Positions 35,792 to 44,725 of a DNA stretch of 64,000 nt are shown in pieces; within the stretch, counting starts at the first letter, position 1, and every line of letters begins with the position of its first letter. A program made the position numbers and the translations under genes. The notes beneath the pieces are model-generated. The model saw only the letters and a list, made by a program, of their open reading frames with translations. It did not search any database and had not been told where the DNA came from. This DNA is from Kordia antarctica (lineage in GTDB: Bacteria; Bacteroidota; Bacteroidia; Flavobacteriales; Flavobacteriaceae), in NCBI RefSeq assembly GCF_009901525.1, contig NZ_CP019288.1, forward strand, positions 2,633,501 to 2,697,500, written 5' to 3'.

Positions 35792-36238
35792 ATGAACATT
35801 TTTGAAGCCATTAGAAAAGACCATGATATTCAACGCAAATTGCTAGATGCATTAGTAGATACTTCTGGCGACAGCGCTAAAAGAAAGCAAGTATTTGAAG
35901 CCTTAAAGCACGAATTACTAATTCATGAAGATGGTGAAGAACGTCATTTTTACAAACCATTGATTAGTGATGATATGATGCAAAAACATGCACGACATGG
36001 AATTGCGGAACATCATGAAATTGATGAACTCGTAGAAAAGTTGGAAGTCACCGAACGTGATTCGTCAGCATGGCTGAAATACGCGAAAGATTTGAAGCAT
36101 AAAGTTGAACATCACTTGGAAGACGAAGAACATACTTTTTTTCAGTTAGCTGGAAAGGTATTGACTGAAACACAAAAGACAGATTTGGCAACCAAGTATG
36201 TGGAATATATTGAAGAATGTCGTAGCGGCAAACATTAA
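35792..36238 (+). CDS. Hemerythrin-domain (HHE) protein
   Basis: 148 residues from the ATG at 35792; a longer frame starts inside the upstream hairpin and is unlikely. Di-iron ligands of the HHE fold are visible: KDHD near residue 9, HELLIHEDGEERHFY near 45, AEHHEIDEL near 80 and HHLEDEEHTFF near 117. It probably binds O2, NO or iron in stress defence. It is followed after 31 bp by the second PA2169-type gene. Confidence 0.9.
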   Translation: MNIFEAIRKDHDIQRKLLDALVDTSGDSAKRKQVFEALKHELLIHEDGEERHFYKPLISDDMMQKHARHGIAEHHEIDELVEKLEVTERDSSAWLKYAKDLKHKVEHHLEDEEHTFFQLAGKVLTETQKTDLATKYVEYIEECRSGKH

Positions 36239-36269
36239 ATTATTTGTTTAACAATTAAAAAAAAATACT

Positions 36270-36731
36270 ATGTACAATTACACAGATGAACTAGGAAATA
36301 AGTTAAATAGCTTATTAGAAAAAAATTACGATGCAGAAAAAGGATATAAAAAGGCTGCAGAAAACGCAAAATCAGATGGTTTGACACGTTTTTTTGAGCG
36401 TAAATCAGCAGAGCGTTATAACTTTGGACATGAGATTAAGCAAGAATTATCAAACTTGAATCAAGAGCCAGACAAAGGTGGAAGCGTTGCAGGAGCTGCA
36501 CACAGAACTTGGATGGATGTTAAATCTTGGTTTTCTTCAGATAATGATGAAGCAATGTTAGAAGCTGCTATTACAGGAGAAAAAGCCGCTTTGGAAGAGT
36601 ACAACGAAGTGTTAAGTAATAAAACGGAACCACATATTCCTGCGCAAATGATGGGCGTTTTAGGAAAGCAACGAATGGTTATCCAATCTGAATTGGAAAC
36701 TATTAAAAGATTAGAAGACATTATAGATTAA
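36270..36731 (+). CDS. PA2169-type four-helix-bundle protein, copy 2
   Basis: 153 residues, closely related to the protein encoded at 29163: shared blocks are LNSLLEKNYDAEKGY, FFERKSAERYNFGHEIKQEL, GSVAGAAHRTWMD and EAAITGEKAALEEYNEV. It has the same conserved Glu/His set. It lies downstream of the hemerythrin gene and is closed by a terminator 26 bp on. The two copies probably arose by duplication and both belong to the stress-related group. Confidence 0.9.
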   Translation: MYNYTDELGNKLNSLLEKNYDAEKGYKKAAENAKSDGLTRFFERKSAERYNFGHEIKQELSNLNQEPDKGGSVAGAAHRTWMDVKSWFSSDNDEAMLEAAITGEKAALEEYNEVLSNKTEPHIPAQMMGVLGKQRMVIQSELETIKRLEDIID

Positions 36732-36756
36732 TTTTTCCCCATATATTTATGTATGC

Positions 36757-36792
36757 AAAAAATGCCTCAGTGATAAACTGAGGCATTTTTTT
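36757..36792 (+). terminator. Rho-independent terminator
   Basis: 15-bp stem, AAAAAATGCCTCAGT (36757-36771) with ACTGAGGCATTTTTT (36777-36791), with a five-base loop and T-run. Confidence 0.95.
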
Positions 36793-36846
36793 ATTGTTTT
36801 TTTTTAGATGAATGTTGTTTAGTAATCTTTTGTCAAATTTGATACT

Positions 36847-37680
36847 TTAATAAATTTCTACCACAAACATAAAATTATCATTTACTCTGTTTCGCATGTT
36901 TGGCATTGGTTTGTCTAATATGATTTTTGGTAATACTTTACGAATAAGAAATGTTTGTCCACAGATTGAAGGTTTTTGCGCATCAAAACTTATTCCGTCT
37001 GTATTGGCTTTTGCTAGTTGTTGTGGAAAGAAATAAATTCGTTGTCCATTTCTAGGTCTTTCACCAATTACTGAAATTTGATCTGAATATCTGACAACAA
37101 CTCTTGCTATTCTGCCACCTTTCGTTGGTTTGAAAGCATTGATGTTTGTGTTTTTCGGCAATCCGTTTCCTGTAGTTACACTTGGCGTATTATTTCCTGC
37201 TTTTACTTCGATTGGCTTTCACGTAATTCTTTCACTGAGCGCGCCAGCTTGAATCAATGGCACTTTATCTTGGTCTTTTATAATTCCTATAAATAATAAG
37301 GAAGCGTTGTTTTGTATTAATATGCGTCCGCCTTGAAGTCGAATTACTTTCCAAAGTGCGCCGCCGCCAGGCGTATCTGTTTGTTTTATTTTTGAACCTC
37401 TTTTGGTTGCACCGTAGCTAGCCAAATACATGTTAGAATCTCTGTTTAGCAATTGATACAATCCGTTTGCTTTTGGAATGAATTTCCAGTGTCCGCCAGT
37501 AAACACAGATTTTTTGACTATCATAACTGCGCCCGTTTTCTTGTCTCCGTTATTTGCTATGTTCGCTTTGCTTTTTCCGTTTTCGAGTTTATACCAAGTG
37601 TTTGCTTTTATGGTTGTTTGTGCTTGTATTGAGAATGTAAAACAGATAAAGAGTCCGAAAAGAAAGATGATTTTTTTTAT
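36847..37680 (-). pseudogene. Disrupted secreted RICIN-like protein gene (lost start, in-frame TGA)
   Basis: Reading minus-strand from 37680 gives an ATA codon where a start is expected, then a signal peptide KKIIFLFGLFICFTFSIQAQ and a mature domain with WYKLENGKSKANIAN and GHWKFIPKANGLYQLLNRD, similar to ricin-type trefoil or related carbohydrate-binding repeats. Codon 154 is TGA (37219-37221). The same frame continues without a shift for another 124 codons (KPIEVKAGNNTPSV... to NDNFMFVVEIY). Two independent lesions in one frame argue for a decaying gene. A CGA to TGA change would explain the stop. Confidence 0.7.
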
Positions 37681-38347
37681 GAAGTATTTTTTTGGTTGGT
37701 TGTGTTTTCTAAAGATTAATAATACGATTTTTTTTACGTGTCCGAAATTTATGTGTTTTAAACATTAGTATATCAGATGAATAGCTTTTTTTATTTGCTT
37801 TTAAATAGCTCAGAGACTGTTTCCAAAAAAAAAGCTTCTCATTTCCGTAAAGCCTAACTTAGTAACGAAACAAGACTCACTTCGACTTGAATTAAAAAAT
37901 GAAACATTCTCCCTTAAGTACTATATTCCCTTTTTATATTGATAAAGACTCTATAAAAACTTCAAGGGAAATGTGCTCTAGACTAAAGTTTGTATTTACG
38001 CAAAAGTGCCAATTTCCTTATCATTTATTAGTCTGAAAATCTTATTGTAAGTTTTCAATTACTCGCAAGAAAAGAATTTTAGATTAACCATCACAATTTT
38101 ATACTTTTTTGGTTATATAATTTTTTTCTTTGATAAAAAAAGCACTATACTTGTCATTCTAAAGCAAAGTTCTTCCCCTTGAACAATGCAAATATCTCCC
38201 CCCATTATTTTCGTATTTTTTTTTAATAAAACCTTATGTGACAAAGGGAAGCGGAGCTCTGCTCAGTTGTTAAAATACGCTCAAAATTCCAACATTTTAT
38301 ATTCAAAAAACCACATCTTTATAAAAATTTACATAAACTGAATCAGT
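37681..38347. other. AT-rich 667-bp upstream region of the biosynthetic cluster
   Basis: No coding frame or structural RNA is seen. The region separates the pseudogene and the first cluster gene and must contain the main cluster promoter. A/T runs such as TTATATAATTTTTTTC near 38115 obscure any consensus, so I do not place the promoter. Several short purine/pyrimidine tracts lie here, but no long inverted repeat was noticed. Confidence 0.6.
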
Positions 38348-39094
38348 GTGAAAGATCGTTATGCATTAGTTACAGGCGGATCAAGCGGTATTGGAAGAGC
38401 TGCTTGTATTAAATTAGCCGAGTTAAAGTTAAATATTATTATTAACTATAATACCAATCACGAAGGTGCGTTGGAAACAAAAAAAGCTGTTGAAGATACA
38501 GGAGTGAAAGCTGTTTTGTTACCATTTGATGTTTCGGATAGTACTATTGTAACAGACGTACTTGGAAAGTGGATCGCAGATAATCAAGATTCATTTATTG
38601 AGGTATTAGTTAACAATGCAGGAATGCGCAAAGATAAATTGATCATTTTTACAAGTGACCAAGAATGGCATGATGTAGTTGCTGCCAATTTGCATTCTAT
38701 CTTTTATGTTACCAAACAAGTTTTAAAACAAATGATTCTAAACCGAAAAGGAAATATTATAAATATTTCTTCCCTTTCAGGTGTAAAAGGTTGGAGCGGA
38801 CAAGTACATTATAGTGCTTCAAAAGCAGGAATTATAGGAGCTAGCAGATCGTTAGCTCGTGAGGTAGGCAAAAAGAATATTAGAGTGAATGTAATTACTC
38901 CTGGGTTTATTGACACACGTATGATCTCTAATTTGGAAGAAGAAAAATTTAAACCAGGAATAGCATTAAATAGGTTTGGTACTCCTGAAGAAGTTGGTGA
39001 TCTTATTGCATTTTTGGCTTCAGAGAAATCTTCATTTATAACCGGACAAACTATTTCAATTGATGGAGGTGATTATCATCCTCTATCTGGCTAA
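38348..39094 (+). CDS. FabG-like 3-oxoacyl-ACP reductase, first gene of the cluster (GTG start)
   Basis: 248 residues beginning at GTG; no ATG is in frame before the Rossmann motif. It has TGGSSGIGRA (NADP binding), VNNAGMR, and the Ser-Tyr-Lys catalytic set in INISSLSGVKG...HYSASKAG. It should reduce 3-keto groups on ACP-bound intermediates. A second KR lies near the end of the cluster (60086). Ten bases separate it from the TonB-dependent receptor gene. Confidence 0.93.
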   Translation: MKDRYALVTGGSSGIGRAACIKLAELKLNIIINYNTNHEGALETKKAVEDTGVKAVLLPFDVSDSTIVTDVLGKWIADNQDSFIEVLVNNAGMRKDKLIIFTSDQEWHDVVAANLHSIFYVTKQVLKQMILNRKGNIINISSLSGVKGWSGQVHYSASKAGIIGASRSLAREVGKKNIRVNVITPGFIDTRMISNLEEEKFKPGIALNRFGTPEEVGDLIAFLASEKSSFITGQTISIDGGDYHPLSG

Positions 39095-39103
39095 AATTAA
39101 TAC

Positions 39104-41299
39104 ATGTTTAAAAAAATTGCGTTCCTATTTTTCTGTCTTTATGGATTTGCGCTCAATGCCCAAGTTGTAATTTCAGGAAAAGTAACCTATATAGATCGTA
39201 CTCCATTATCTAAAGTAATTATTTTTATAGATGGAACTCTTTACGAAACAGAATCTGACGAAAAAGGAGATTACACATTAGAGATAGATCAGGTATCCAA
39301 TACCGATTTATTGATTATCGCTCATAAAAAAGGATATGAAGATGTATTTAAAAATATTATTATACGTGATGGAATAAAAGAAATCAAATTTGATATTGTT
39401 TTATTTAATAAGGTAAATAGCTTGAGCGAAGTTATTATTAAAGGAAATAGAAATATTACGAAAATAAGTCCTATCGCTTCTGAAACTATAAAGGAATTAG
39501 ATGTTTTGATAAATACTTCCGATGTAAATATTATTTCTGCTTTAGATAATGTTTCCGGAGCACAACAGATTGGAGAAACGGGCGAACTTGCCGTTAGAGG
39601 TGGCGCAGGAGCAGAAACAAAATACTTTTTTGATGGCATGATTTTAAGAAATCAACTAGGCGTTTCCGTCCAAGGGCAAAGTAGCAGTTTTAGGTTTTCG
39701 CCTTCATTTTTTAAAGATTTAGAATTTAATGCAAGTGGTTATTCTGCTGAATATGGACAAGCTTTATCATCTATATTAATAATGAAATCAAAAGACAGAC
39801 CAACAGCAAATACGCTTGGAATATTGGTATCTCCTTTTTTTGTAGATGTAGAAACTAGTTGGCTGATTAATAAAAAAGAATCTTTAGAAGTAAAAGTAAA
39901 TTATTTGAATTTCGGAATTTATGCACAAATTCAAGAACCCACATTATCGCATTTAGAATTAGACAATGGACCTAGAAGTTTGGATGCAAATCTTTTTTAC
40001 AAATACAAGATTAATGAAAACAGCTATTTTAAACTTTTTTCATATGCTTCCACAAGCAAAATAGCATCTTCATCCGAAAGTATTGAAAATAAGGGTATTA
40101 AAGAAGATTCTGATATTAAAAATATCAATTCATATAATTTAGCAACCTTAAATTATGAGTTAAGTTCAAAAACTAAATTAAATTTCGGAATGGCTTTTGC
40201 TCATAATGATGATATGATACGGACAGATATTCGTCAAAATTCAATCACAACTAGTGGAGTTCCGCTTCAAATACGAAGCAATGATTTTCACTTGAAAGGA
40301 AATATAAAAACAACAGCAACAAAAGCGTTATCAATAAATGTAGGCTCAGAATTTTTTCATCAAGAAACATTATTCAAATCTGGAGATGACGAAACCATTG
40401 TTACTGATAACTTAGTAGCTGCTCATGCAGAAGGAACACTCAGGCTCGTAAGAAATTTATTTACATCTATTGGTTTTAGAGCAGAACATTCTTCTTTAAC
40501 AGAGAAAAAAAATCTAGCACCAAGATTCAATGTAACTTACAAAAATGATAAGAAGTGGAATATTAGTCTTTCTTATGGAGATTTTTTCCAACAAACTTCA
40601 CCTTTTAATTTATTGGAAGCACCAAGCATAGAATTTTTAAAAGCTTCTAATTGGGTTTTTTCAATTGAAAAGAAATATGAAGATCATACATTTAAAATTG
40701 AAGCATTTGATAAGAATTATAAACGATTAGTAAGAAGCCAATCAAATATACTTGATGCTTCTGGTAATGGATTTGCCAGAGGATTTGATATTTCGGGAAG
40801 AGGTCGAAATGTTTTTAATAAAATTAATTATAGTTTTAATTATTCTTACTTAGACACCAAACGTTTATATAGAGATTTTCCTATTGAAGCCAACGTACCT
40901 TTTGCTTCAGAACATACAGCTTCTGTTGCTTTGAACACTTCTTTTTTTGGAGGAAATATCATTACAGGATTAACATATAAATATGCTTCAGGAAGATCTT
41001 ATTTTAATCCAAATAGAAGCAATTCTGAGTTTAACTTAGATAAAACAATAGCATATCAGACGCTGAATGCAAATATTATATATTCAACCAAAATTAAAGA
41101 AACACCTGTGCTTTTCATTACAACGATTACAAATGCTTTAGGAAAGACACAAACTTTTGGTTATGAATATTCAACAACCGATTTTTCCAACAGACGCGCT
41201 ATTCAACCAATATACAATAGATTCATATTTGTAGGTTGTTATATTACCCTGGGACTTGACAAATCGGATGAGTTTATAGACAATTTATTAAACAATTAA
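39104..41299 (+). CDS. TonB-dependent receptor with CarboxypepD_reg-like domain
   Basis: 731 residues. Signal peptide (about 1-18, ALNAQ), CarboxypepD_reg-like domain (about 20-105, VVISGKVTYIDRTPLSKVIIF), plug with TGELAVRGGAGAETKYFFDG and YSAEYGQALSSIL, and a beta barrel ending with CYITLGLDK and a polar tail. It is outside the SusC family: there is no SusD partner. Its place as second gene suggests import of a substrate or siderophore-like product, or passage of the cluster's own metabolite. Confidence 0.9.
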   Translation: MFKKIAFLFFCLYGFALNAQVVISGKVTYIDRTPLSKVIIFIDGTLYETESDEKGDYTLEIDQVSNTDLLIIAHKKGYEDVFKNIIIRDGIKEIKFDIVLFNKVNSLSEVIIKGNRNITKISPIASETIKELDVLINTSDVNIISALDNVSGAQQIGETGELAVRGGAGAETKYFFDGMILRNQLGVSVQGQSSSFRFSPSFFKDLEFNASGYSAEYGQALSSILIMKSKDRPTANTLGILVSPFFVDVETSWLINKKESLEVKVNYLNFGIYAQIQEPTLSHLELDNGPRSLDANLFYKYKINENSYFKLFSYASTSKIASSSESIENKGIKEDSDIKNINSYNLATLNYELSSKTKLNFGMAFAHNDDMIRTDIRQNSITTSGVPLQIRSNDFHLKGNIKTTATKALSINVGSEFFHQETLFKSGDDETIVTDNLVAAHAEGTLRLVRNLFTSIGFRAEHSSLTEKKNLAPRFNVTYKNDKKWNISLSYGDFFQQTSPFNLLEAPSIEFLKASNWVFSIEKKYEDHTFKIEAFDKNYKRLVRSQSNILDASGNGFARGFDISGRGRNVFNKINYSFNYSYLDTKRLYRDFPIEANVPFASEHTASVALNTSFFGGNIITGLTYKYASGRSYFNPNRSNSEFNLDKTIAYQTLNANIIYSTKIKETPVLFITTITNALGKTQTFGYEYSTTDFSNRRAIQPIYNRFIFVGCYITLGLDKSDEFIDNLLNN

Positions 41300-41309
41300 T
41301 TCATACGTT

Positions 41310-41960
41310 ATGAAGAATTTAATTTTTATACTCACGCTTACGATATTTGCTGCTGGATTTTCAGAAGTAACTGCGCAAGAAGCAACACAATTCGAAAAAC
41401 TTTTAGAAAAAAATGTCCTTCTTTTAGATAGCATAAAAGACAAAGACACCTGCGAAGATGTACTTTTTCGGTTTGAAAGATTGCGTAAAGTTTCACCTGA
41501 TGAATGGTTGCCTTCGTACTACTCAGCGTATTGTAAATTAATTTTAACACGCTGGAGAATTGATAAAGAAGATTTAACAAATGAAGCGATCAGTCAATTG
41601 GAAGAAACAATTAAAACAGCTAATAATTCTGAAGTAATGACGCTTTTGGCAAGAGCATACATGACAAAAATTGAGCTCCAAAAAAGTAGTGGCCCAAGAT
41701 ATACTGGAAAAGTAAAAACCTTGTTAAAAGATGCTGTCGAAAAAGACCCAAACAATCCGAGAGCCTTTTTAATGTACGGTAAGTTTTACTACTATTTTCC
41801 AGGATTTGTAGGTGGCGATAAAGAAAAAGGCATTAAACTGTTTGAAAAAGCAGCACCAATATTTGAATCAGAAAAAGTAAAGAATGATGAAAAGTATACT
41901 TATTTACCGCATTGGGGCAAAAATTTAAACGAATGGTATCTAAAAACTTTTAAAAAATAA
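41310..41960 (+). CDS. Secreted TPR-like protein in the cluster
   Basis: 216 residues with a signal peptide (about 1-22, AGFSEVTAQ). Helical repeats follow (SYYSAYCKLILTRWR, AISQLEETIKTANNSEVMTLLARAYMTKI, PNNPRAFLMYGKFYY...), of TPR type. No catalytic residues. It lies 10 bp after the receptor and 6 bp before the ATP-grasp gene, so it is tightly coupled and may be a periplasmic partner of the receptor. Confidence 0.8.
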   Translation: MKNLIFILTLTIFAAGFSEVTAQEATQFEKLLEKNVLLLDSIKDKDTCEDVLFRFERLRKVSPDEWLPSYYSAYCKLILTRWRIDKEDLTNEAISQLEETIKTANNSEVMTLLARAYMTKIELQKSSGPRYTGKVKTLLKDAVEKDPNNPRAFLMYGKFYYYFPGFVGGDKEKGIKLFEKAAPIFESEKVKNDEKYTYLPHWGKNLNEWYLKTFKK

Positions 41961-41966
41961 GTCTTT

Positions 41967-42965
41967 ATGATTCTTATCCTTGGCACAAGTAGTTACGAAC
42001 AAGGAACGAATCCTGTTTTAGATTGGTTGATTTATTTAAAAGCAGATTTCATTAAACTCACAATAGAAGATGTTTTTATAAATTTTGAAGACATCAATGT
42101 TGACATTAATAATCAGCAACTTTCTTATAATAATATTTCTTTAAACGAATCTGTAAATGTAGTTTGGTATCGTCATTTTATGAAACCGCAGCAATTTGTT
42201 TCAAGTGAAGATTCTAAATTTTATAGTAAGTTAAACAAAGAACTACATTCCGAAGTAAAATTTTTTACTCAGTTTATGTATGAATGTTTGAAAGATAAAA
42301 AATGGGTGTCATCTTACCCAAGTATTTATTTGAATAAGCTCACTGTATTAAACCATGCTGAAAAATATGGAATCCGAGTTCCCTCAAGCAAGATTTTAAA
42401 CACTAAAAAACATGCAGCACAATTTTTAGAAGAATGCACTTCAGAAAGTTTAATCGTAAAACAATTTTCAGATCATAGTAGAGGATATTATGTAGATAAT
42501 GACACTTCGTATTTTTCATTTGCCAAAGCTTTGAAAAATGACGATATAGCAACATTAGCTACTTCCTTTTTCCCAACTTTATTCCAAGAAAAAATAGATA
42601 CCGATTATGAAATACGTGTTTTTTATATAGATGGACAATTTTATGCTTCCGCAATTCTTTGTGATGCCGGATATAATACAGACGACAGAAAAAAAATAAT
42701 GTCGCAATCAAATATACACCATGTTGCATACGAACTTCCAGAAATTCTAAAACAACAACTCACTAGATTAATGAATACGATTGATTTAGCTATGGGCGCC
42801 ATTGATTTGATAAAAAGTAAAAGCGGAAAGTATTATTTTTTAGAAGTAAACCCGATAGGACAATATTTGTACGAGTCAGAAAAATGCAATTTACATATTG
42901 CAAAAAATATTGCTGAATACCTTATAAAACAAGATAAAAAAGAAGTAACCTTAACGCCAGTTTAA
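41967..42965 (+). CDS. gwsG: GwsG-like ATP-grasp peptide maturase
   Basis: 332 residues. The start MILILGTSSYEQGTNPVLDWL and the YRHF segment near residue 69 resemble grasp-with-spasm ATP-grasp enzymes (GwsG type) and the microviridin ligases. ATP-grasp elements are SLIVKQFS near 160, FQEKIDTDYEIRVFYIDGQF near 207, MGAIDLI and the metal-binding YFLEVNPIGQY near 290. Family enzymes make omega-ester or omega-amide bonds between Ser/Thr/Lys and Glu/Asp side chains of a ribosomal peptide. The expected SPASM partner gene is present at 58062 but degenerate. Substrate candidates are encoded at 42974 and 46925. Confidence 0.85.
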   Translation: MILILGTSSYEQGTNPVLDWLIYLKADFIKLTIEDVFINFEDINVDINNQQLSYNNISLNESVNVVWYRHFMKPQQFVSSEDSKFYSKLNKELHSEVKFFTQFMYECLKDKKWVSSYPSIYLNKLTVLNHAEKYGIRVPSSKILNTKKHAAQFLEECTSESLIVKQFSDHSRGYYVDNDTSYFSFAKALKNDDIATLATSFFPTLFQEKIDTDYEIRVFYIDGQFYASAILCDAGYNTDDRKKIMSQSNIHHVAYELPEILKQQLTRLMNTIDLAMGAIDLIKSKSGKYYFLEVNPIGQYLYESEKCNLHIAKNIAEYLIKQDKKEVTLTPV

Positions 42966-42973
42966 AAGTATTT

Positions 42974-43159
42974 ATGGTTGATGCAAAGCTAAAATCTAAA
43001 CTTCCTTTAACGTATCATTATATGGTTACGGAAAAAGTGGAAGAAGTATCAGAACTAAATTTTACAAAGAAATTTAGCGAAAGTAAAAAGCATCAATCTG
43101 CAAAATACCTTCAAACAAACCATTACAAACCTATAAGCCTATTTTTCGTTCGCGATTAA
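42974..43159 (+). CDS. Small basic protein of unknown function, candidate peptide substrate
   Basis: 61 residues, coupled between the ATP-grasp gene (8 bp) and the thioesterase gene (7 bp). It is Lys-rich with several Ser, Thr, Glu and Tyr (TEKVEEVSELNFTKKFSES and the tail SLFFVRD). No signal peptide, GG site or transmembrane helix. Its place directly after the ATP-grasp gene makes it a candidate substrate or accessory factor, but no known precursor leader is recognised. It could equally be a small helper protein. Confidence 0.55.
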   Translation: MVDAKLKSKLPLTYHYMVTEKVEEVSELNFTKKFSESKKHQSAKYLQTNHYKPISLFFVRD

Positions 43160-43166
43160 CCACCAA

Positions 43167-43586
43167 ATGAAAACCATTTCAGCAACCAAACACATAGAAG
43201 TTTGCTTTAGCGATGTAGATTCTCTACAAATTGTCTGGCATGGAAAATATGTAAAGTATTTTGAAGATGCCAGAGAGTATTTTGGAAAGAAATACAATTT
43301 TGGATACATGACATTTTATGAACATAAATGCATGCTTCCATTGGTAGATTTAGAAGTGTCTTATAAAAAAATGGTTGCATACGATGAAATTTTAAGAGTA
43401 GAAATTACGTATGTGCCTACCGAAAGTGCGAAAGTAATTTTCACGTATGAAATATTCAACCAATCAGATGAACTCGTTTGTACAGGAAAAACGGTACAAG
43501 TAATGACGAGTGTTGATAAAAAACTAATGCTTACAAATCCCGATTTTGTAAAAGATTGGAAACAAAAATGGTTAGAAGCTAACTAA
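43167..43586 (+). CDS. Hotdog-fold acyl thioesterase
   Basis: 139 residues of the 4-hydroxybenzoyl-CoA/YbgC thioesterase type. The signature FSDVDSLQIVWHGKYVKYFEDARE holds the catalytic Asp/Gly-equivalent pattern (D-x-x-G/Q-V-x-h-x-x-Y). Such enzymes hydrolyse acyl thioesters and could release a finished or stalled acyl chain, like ApeK in aryl-polyene clusters. It lies 4 bp before the first ketosynthase gene. Confidence 0.88.
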   Translation: MKTISATKHIEVCFSDVDSLQIVWHGKYVKYFEDAREYFGKKYNFGYMTFYEHKCMLPLVDLEVSYKKMVAYDEILRVEITYVPTESAKVIFTYEIFNQSDELVCTGKTVQVMTSVDKKLMLTNPDFVKDWKQKWLEAN

Positions 43587-43590
43587 AGAA

Positions 43591-44724
43591 ATGCACCAAG
43601 AATCACACGTTTTATATACTGATTTAATAAGTCCACTAGGGTTTTCTATGGAAGAAAATTTTAAGGCTTTGTGCCAAGGTGCTTCAGGTTTAAAACCAAA
43701 TACGCATCCTTTATTTAAAAGGAAAACCTATACTTCGGTTATAGATGCAACGCTTGTTGATGATTCTTTTTCAGTATTAGGAGCTGTTGATCAATACACA
43801 AAACTAGAAAAGTTAAGCATTCTATTAATTGATAAAATGCTAAAAGAAACAAATATTGATCCTAGAAATCCGAAAACATTACTTATATACTCAACCACAA
43901 AAGGAAATATTGATTTAGCAGAAACTAAAAATGATAAAATTCCATCAAAGCGAGTTTTATTATCAGAATTTAAAAATGTTTTAAAAGCTTTTTTTGAATT
44001 TGCAAATGATCCAATTTTAATATCAAACGCCTGTATTTCTGGCTCACAAGCTATCATTTATGCCGATAGTTTATTGAAAACGAAGCTTTACGATCATGTT
44101 ATTATAGTTGGCGGAGATGTGGTAAGTAATTTTACATTATCAGGATTTTATGCATTGAATGCTTTGAGTGAAGAGTTATGCAAACCGTTTGATGTAAACA
44201 GAAAAGGGATTAATATTGGAGAATGTTGTACAACTATTGTATTGACTTCCAAAAAAGAATCAAACACAGCAAAATTAGTTGCCGGATCGTCTACTGTTGA
44301 TGCACATCATATTGTAGCTCCATCAAGAGAAGGTCGTGGTTTAACAAATGCGATTCAAAATTGCATACAGCAATATCCTGATGCAGCGATTGATTTTATT
44401 TCAACACACGGAACTGCCACAAAATATAATGATGAAATGGAAGCACTTTCCATCAACAATACGAATTTAGAAAAAACACCTATTTATAGTCTTAAAGGAT
44501 ATTACGGACATACACTTGGAGCTGCTGGAATCTTAGAAAGTGTAATTTCTTTAAACGCACTAAAAGAACAACTATTAATTCCATCTTTAGGATATACAAC
44601 TTTAGGAGTTCCTTATGAAGCAAATGTAATTACAACGTTAGAAAAAAAACCTATCAGCGGCTTTTTAAAAACTGCATCAGGATTTGGAGGCGTAAATGCA
44701 GCACTAATATTTCAACAAGCATAA
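43591..44724 (+). CDS. Beta-ketoacyl-ACP synthase, catalytic (KS1)
   Basis: 377 residues of the KAS I/II fold. The active-site Cys is in ISNACISGSQAI (near residue 150), and the two His are in STHGTATKYND and YGHTLGAAG, so the Cys-His-His triad is intact. It should extend an ACP-bound acyl chain by decarboxylative condensation. The next gene (1-bp gap) encodes a KS-like partner fragment, so the pair may work as a heterodimer. Confidence 0.92.
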   Translation: MHQESHVLYTDLISPLGFSMEENFKALCQGASGLKPNTHPLFKRKTYTSVIDATLVDDSFSVLGAVDQYTKLEKLSILLIDKMLKETNIDPRNPKTLLIYSTTKGNIDLAETKNDKIPSKRVLLSEFKNVLKAFFEFANDPILISNACISGSQAIIYADSLLKTKLYDHVIIVGGDVVSNFTLSGFYALNALSEELCKPFDVNRKGINIGECCTTIVLTSKKESNTAKLVAGSSTVDAHHIVAPSREGRGLTNAIQNCIQQYPDAAIDFISTHGTATKYNDEMEALSINNTNLEKTPIYSLKGYYGHTLGAAGILESVISLNALKEQLLIPSLGYTTLGVPYEANVITTLEKKPISGFLKTASGFGGVNAALIFQQA

Positions 44725-44725
44725 T

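Noticed and set aside
36847..37524. Two separate small genes in the pseudogene region
   Set aside because: They lie in the same frame, separated only by TGA and 19 codons, and together with the upstream signal peptide make one protein.
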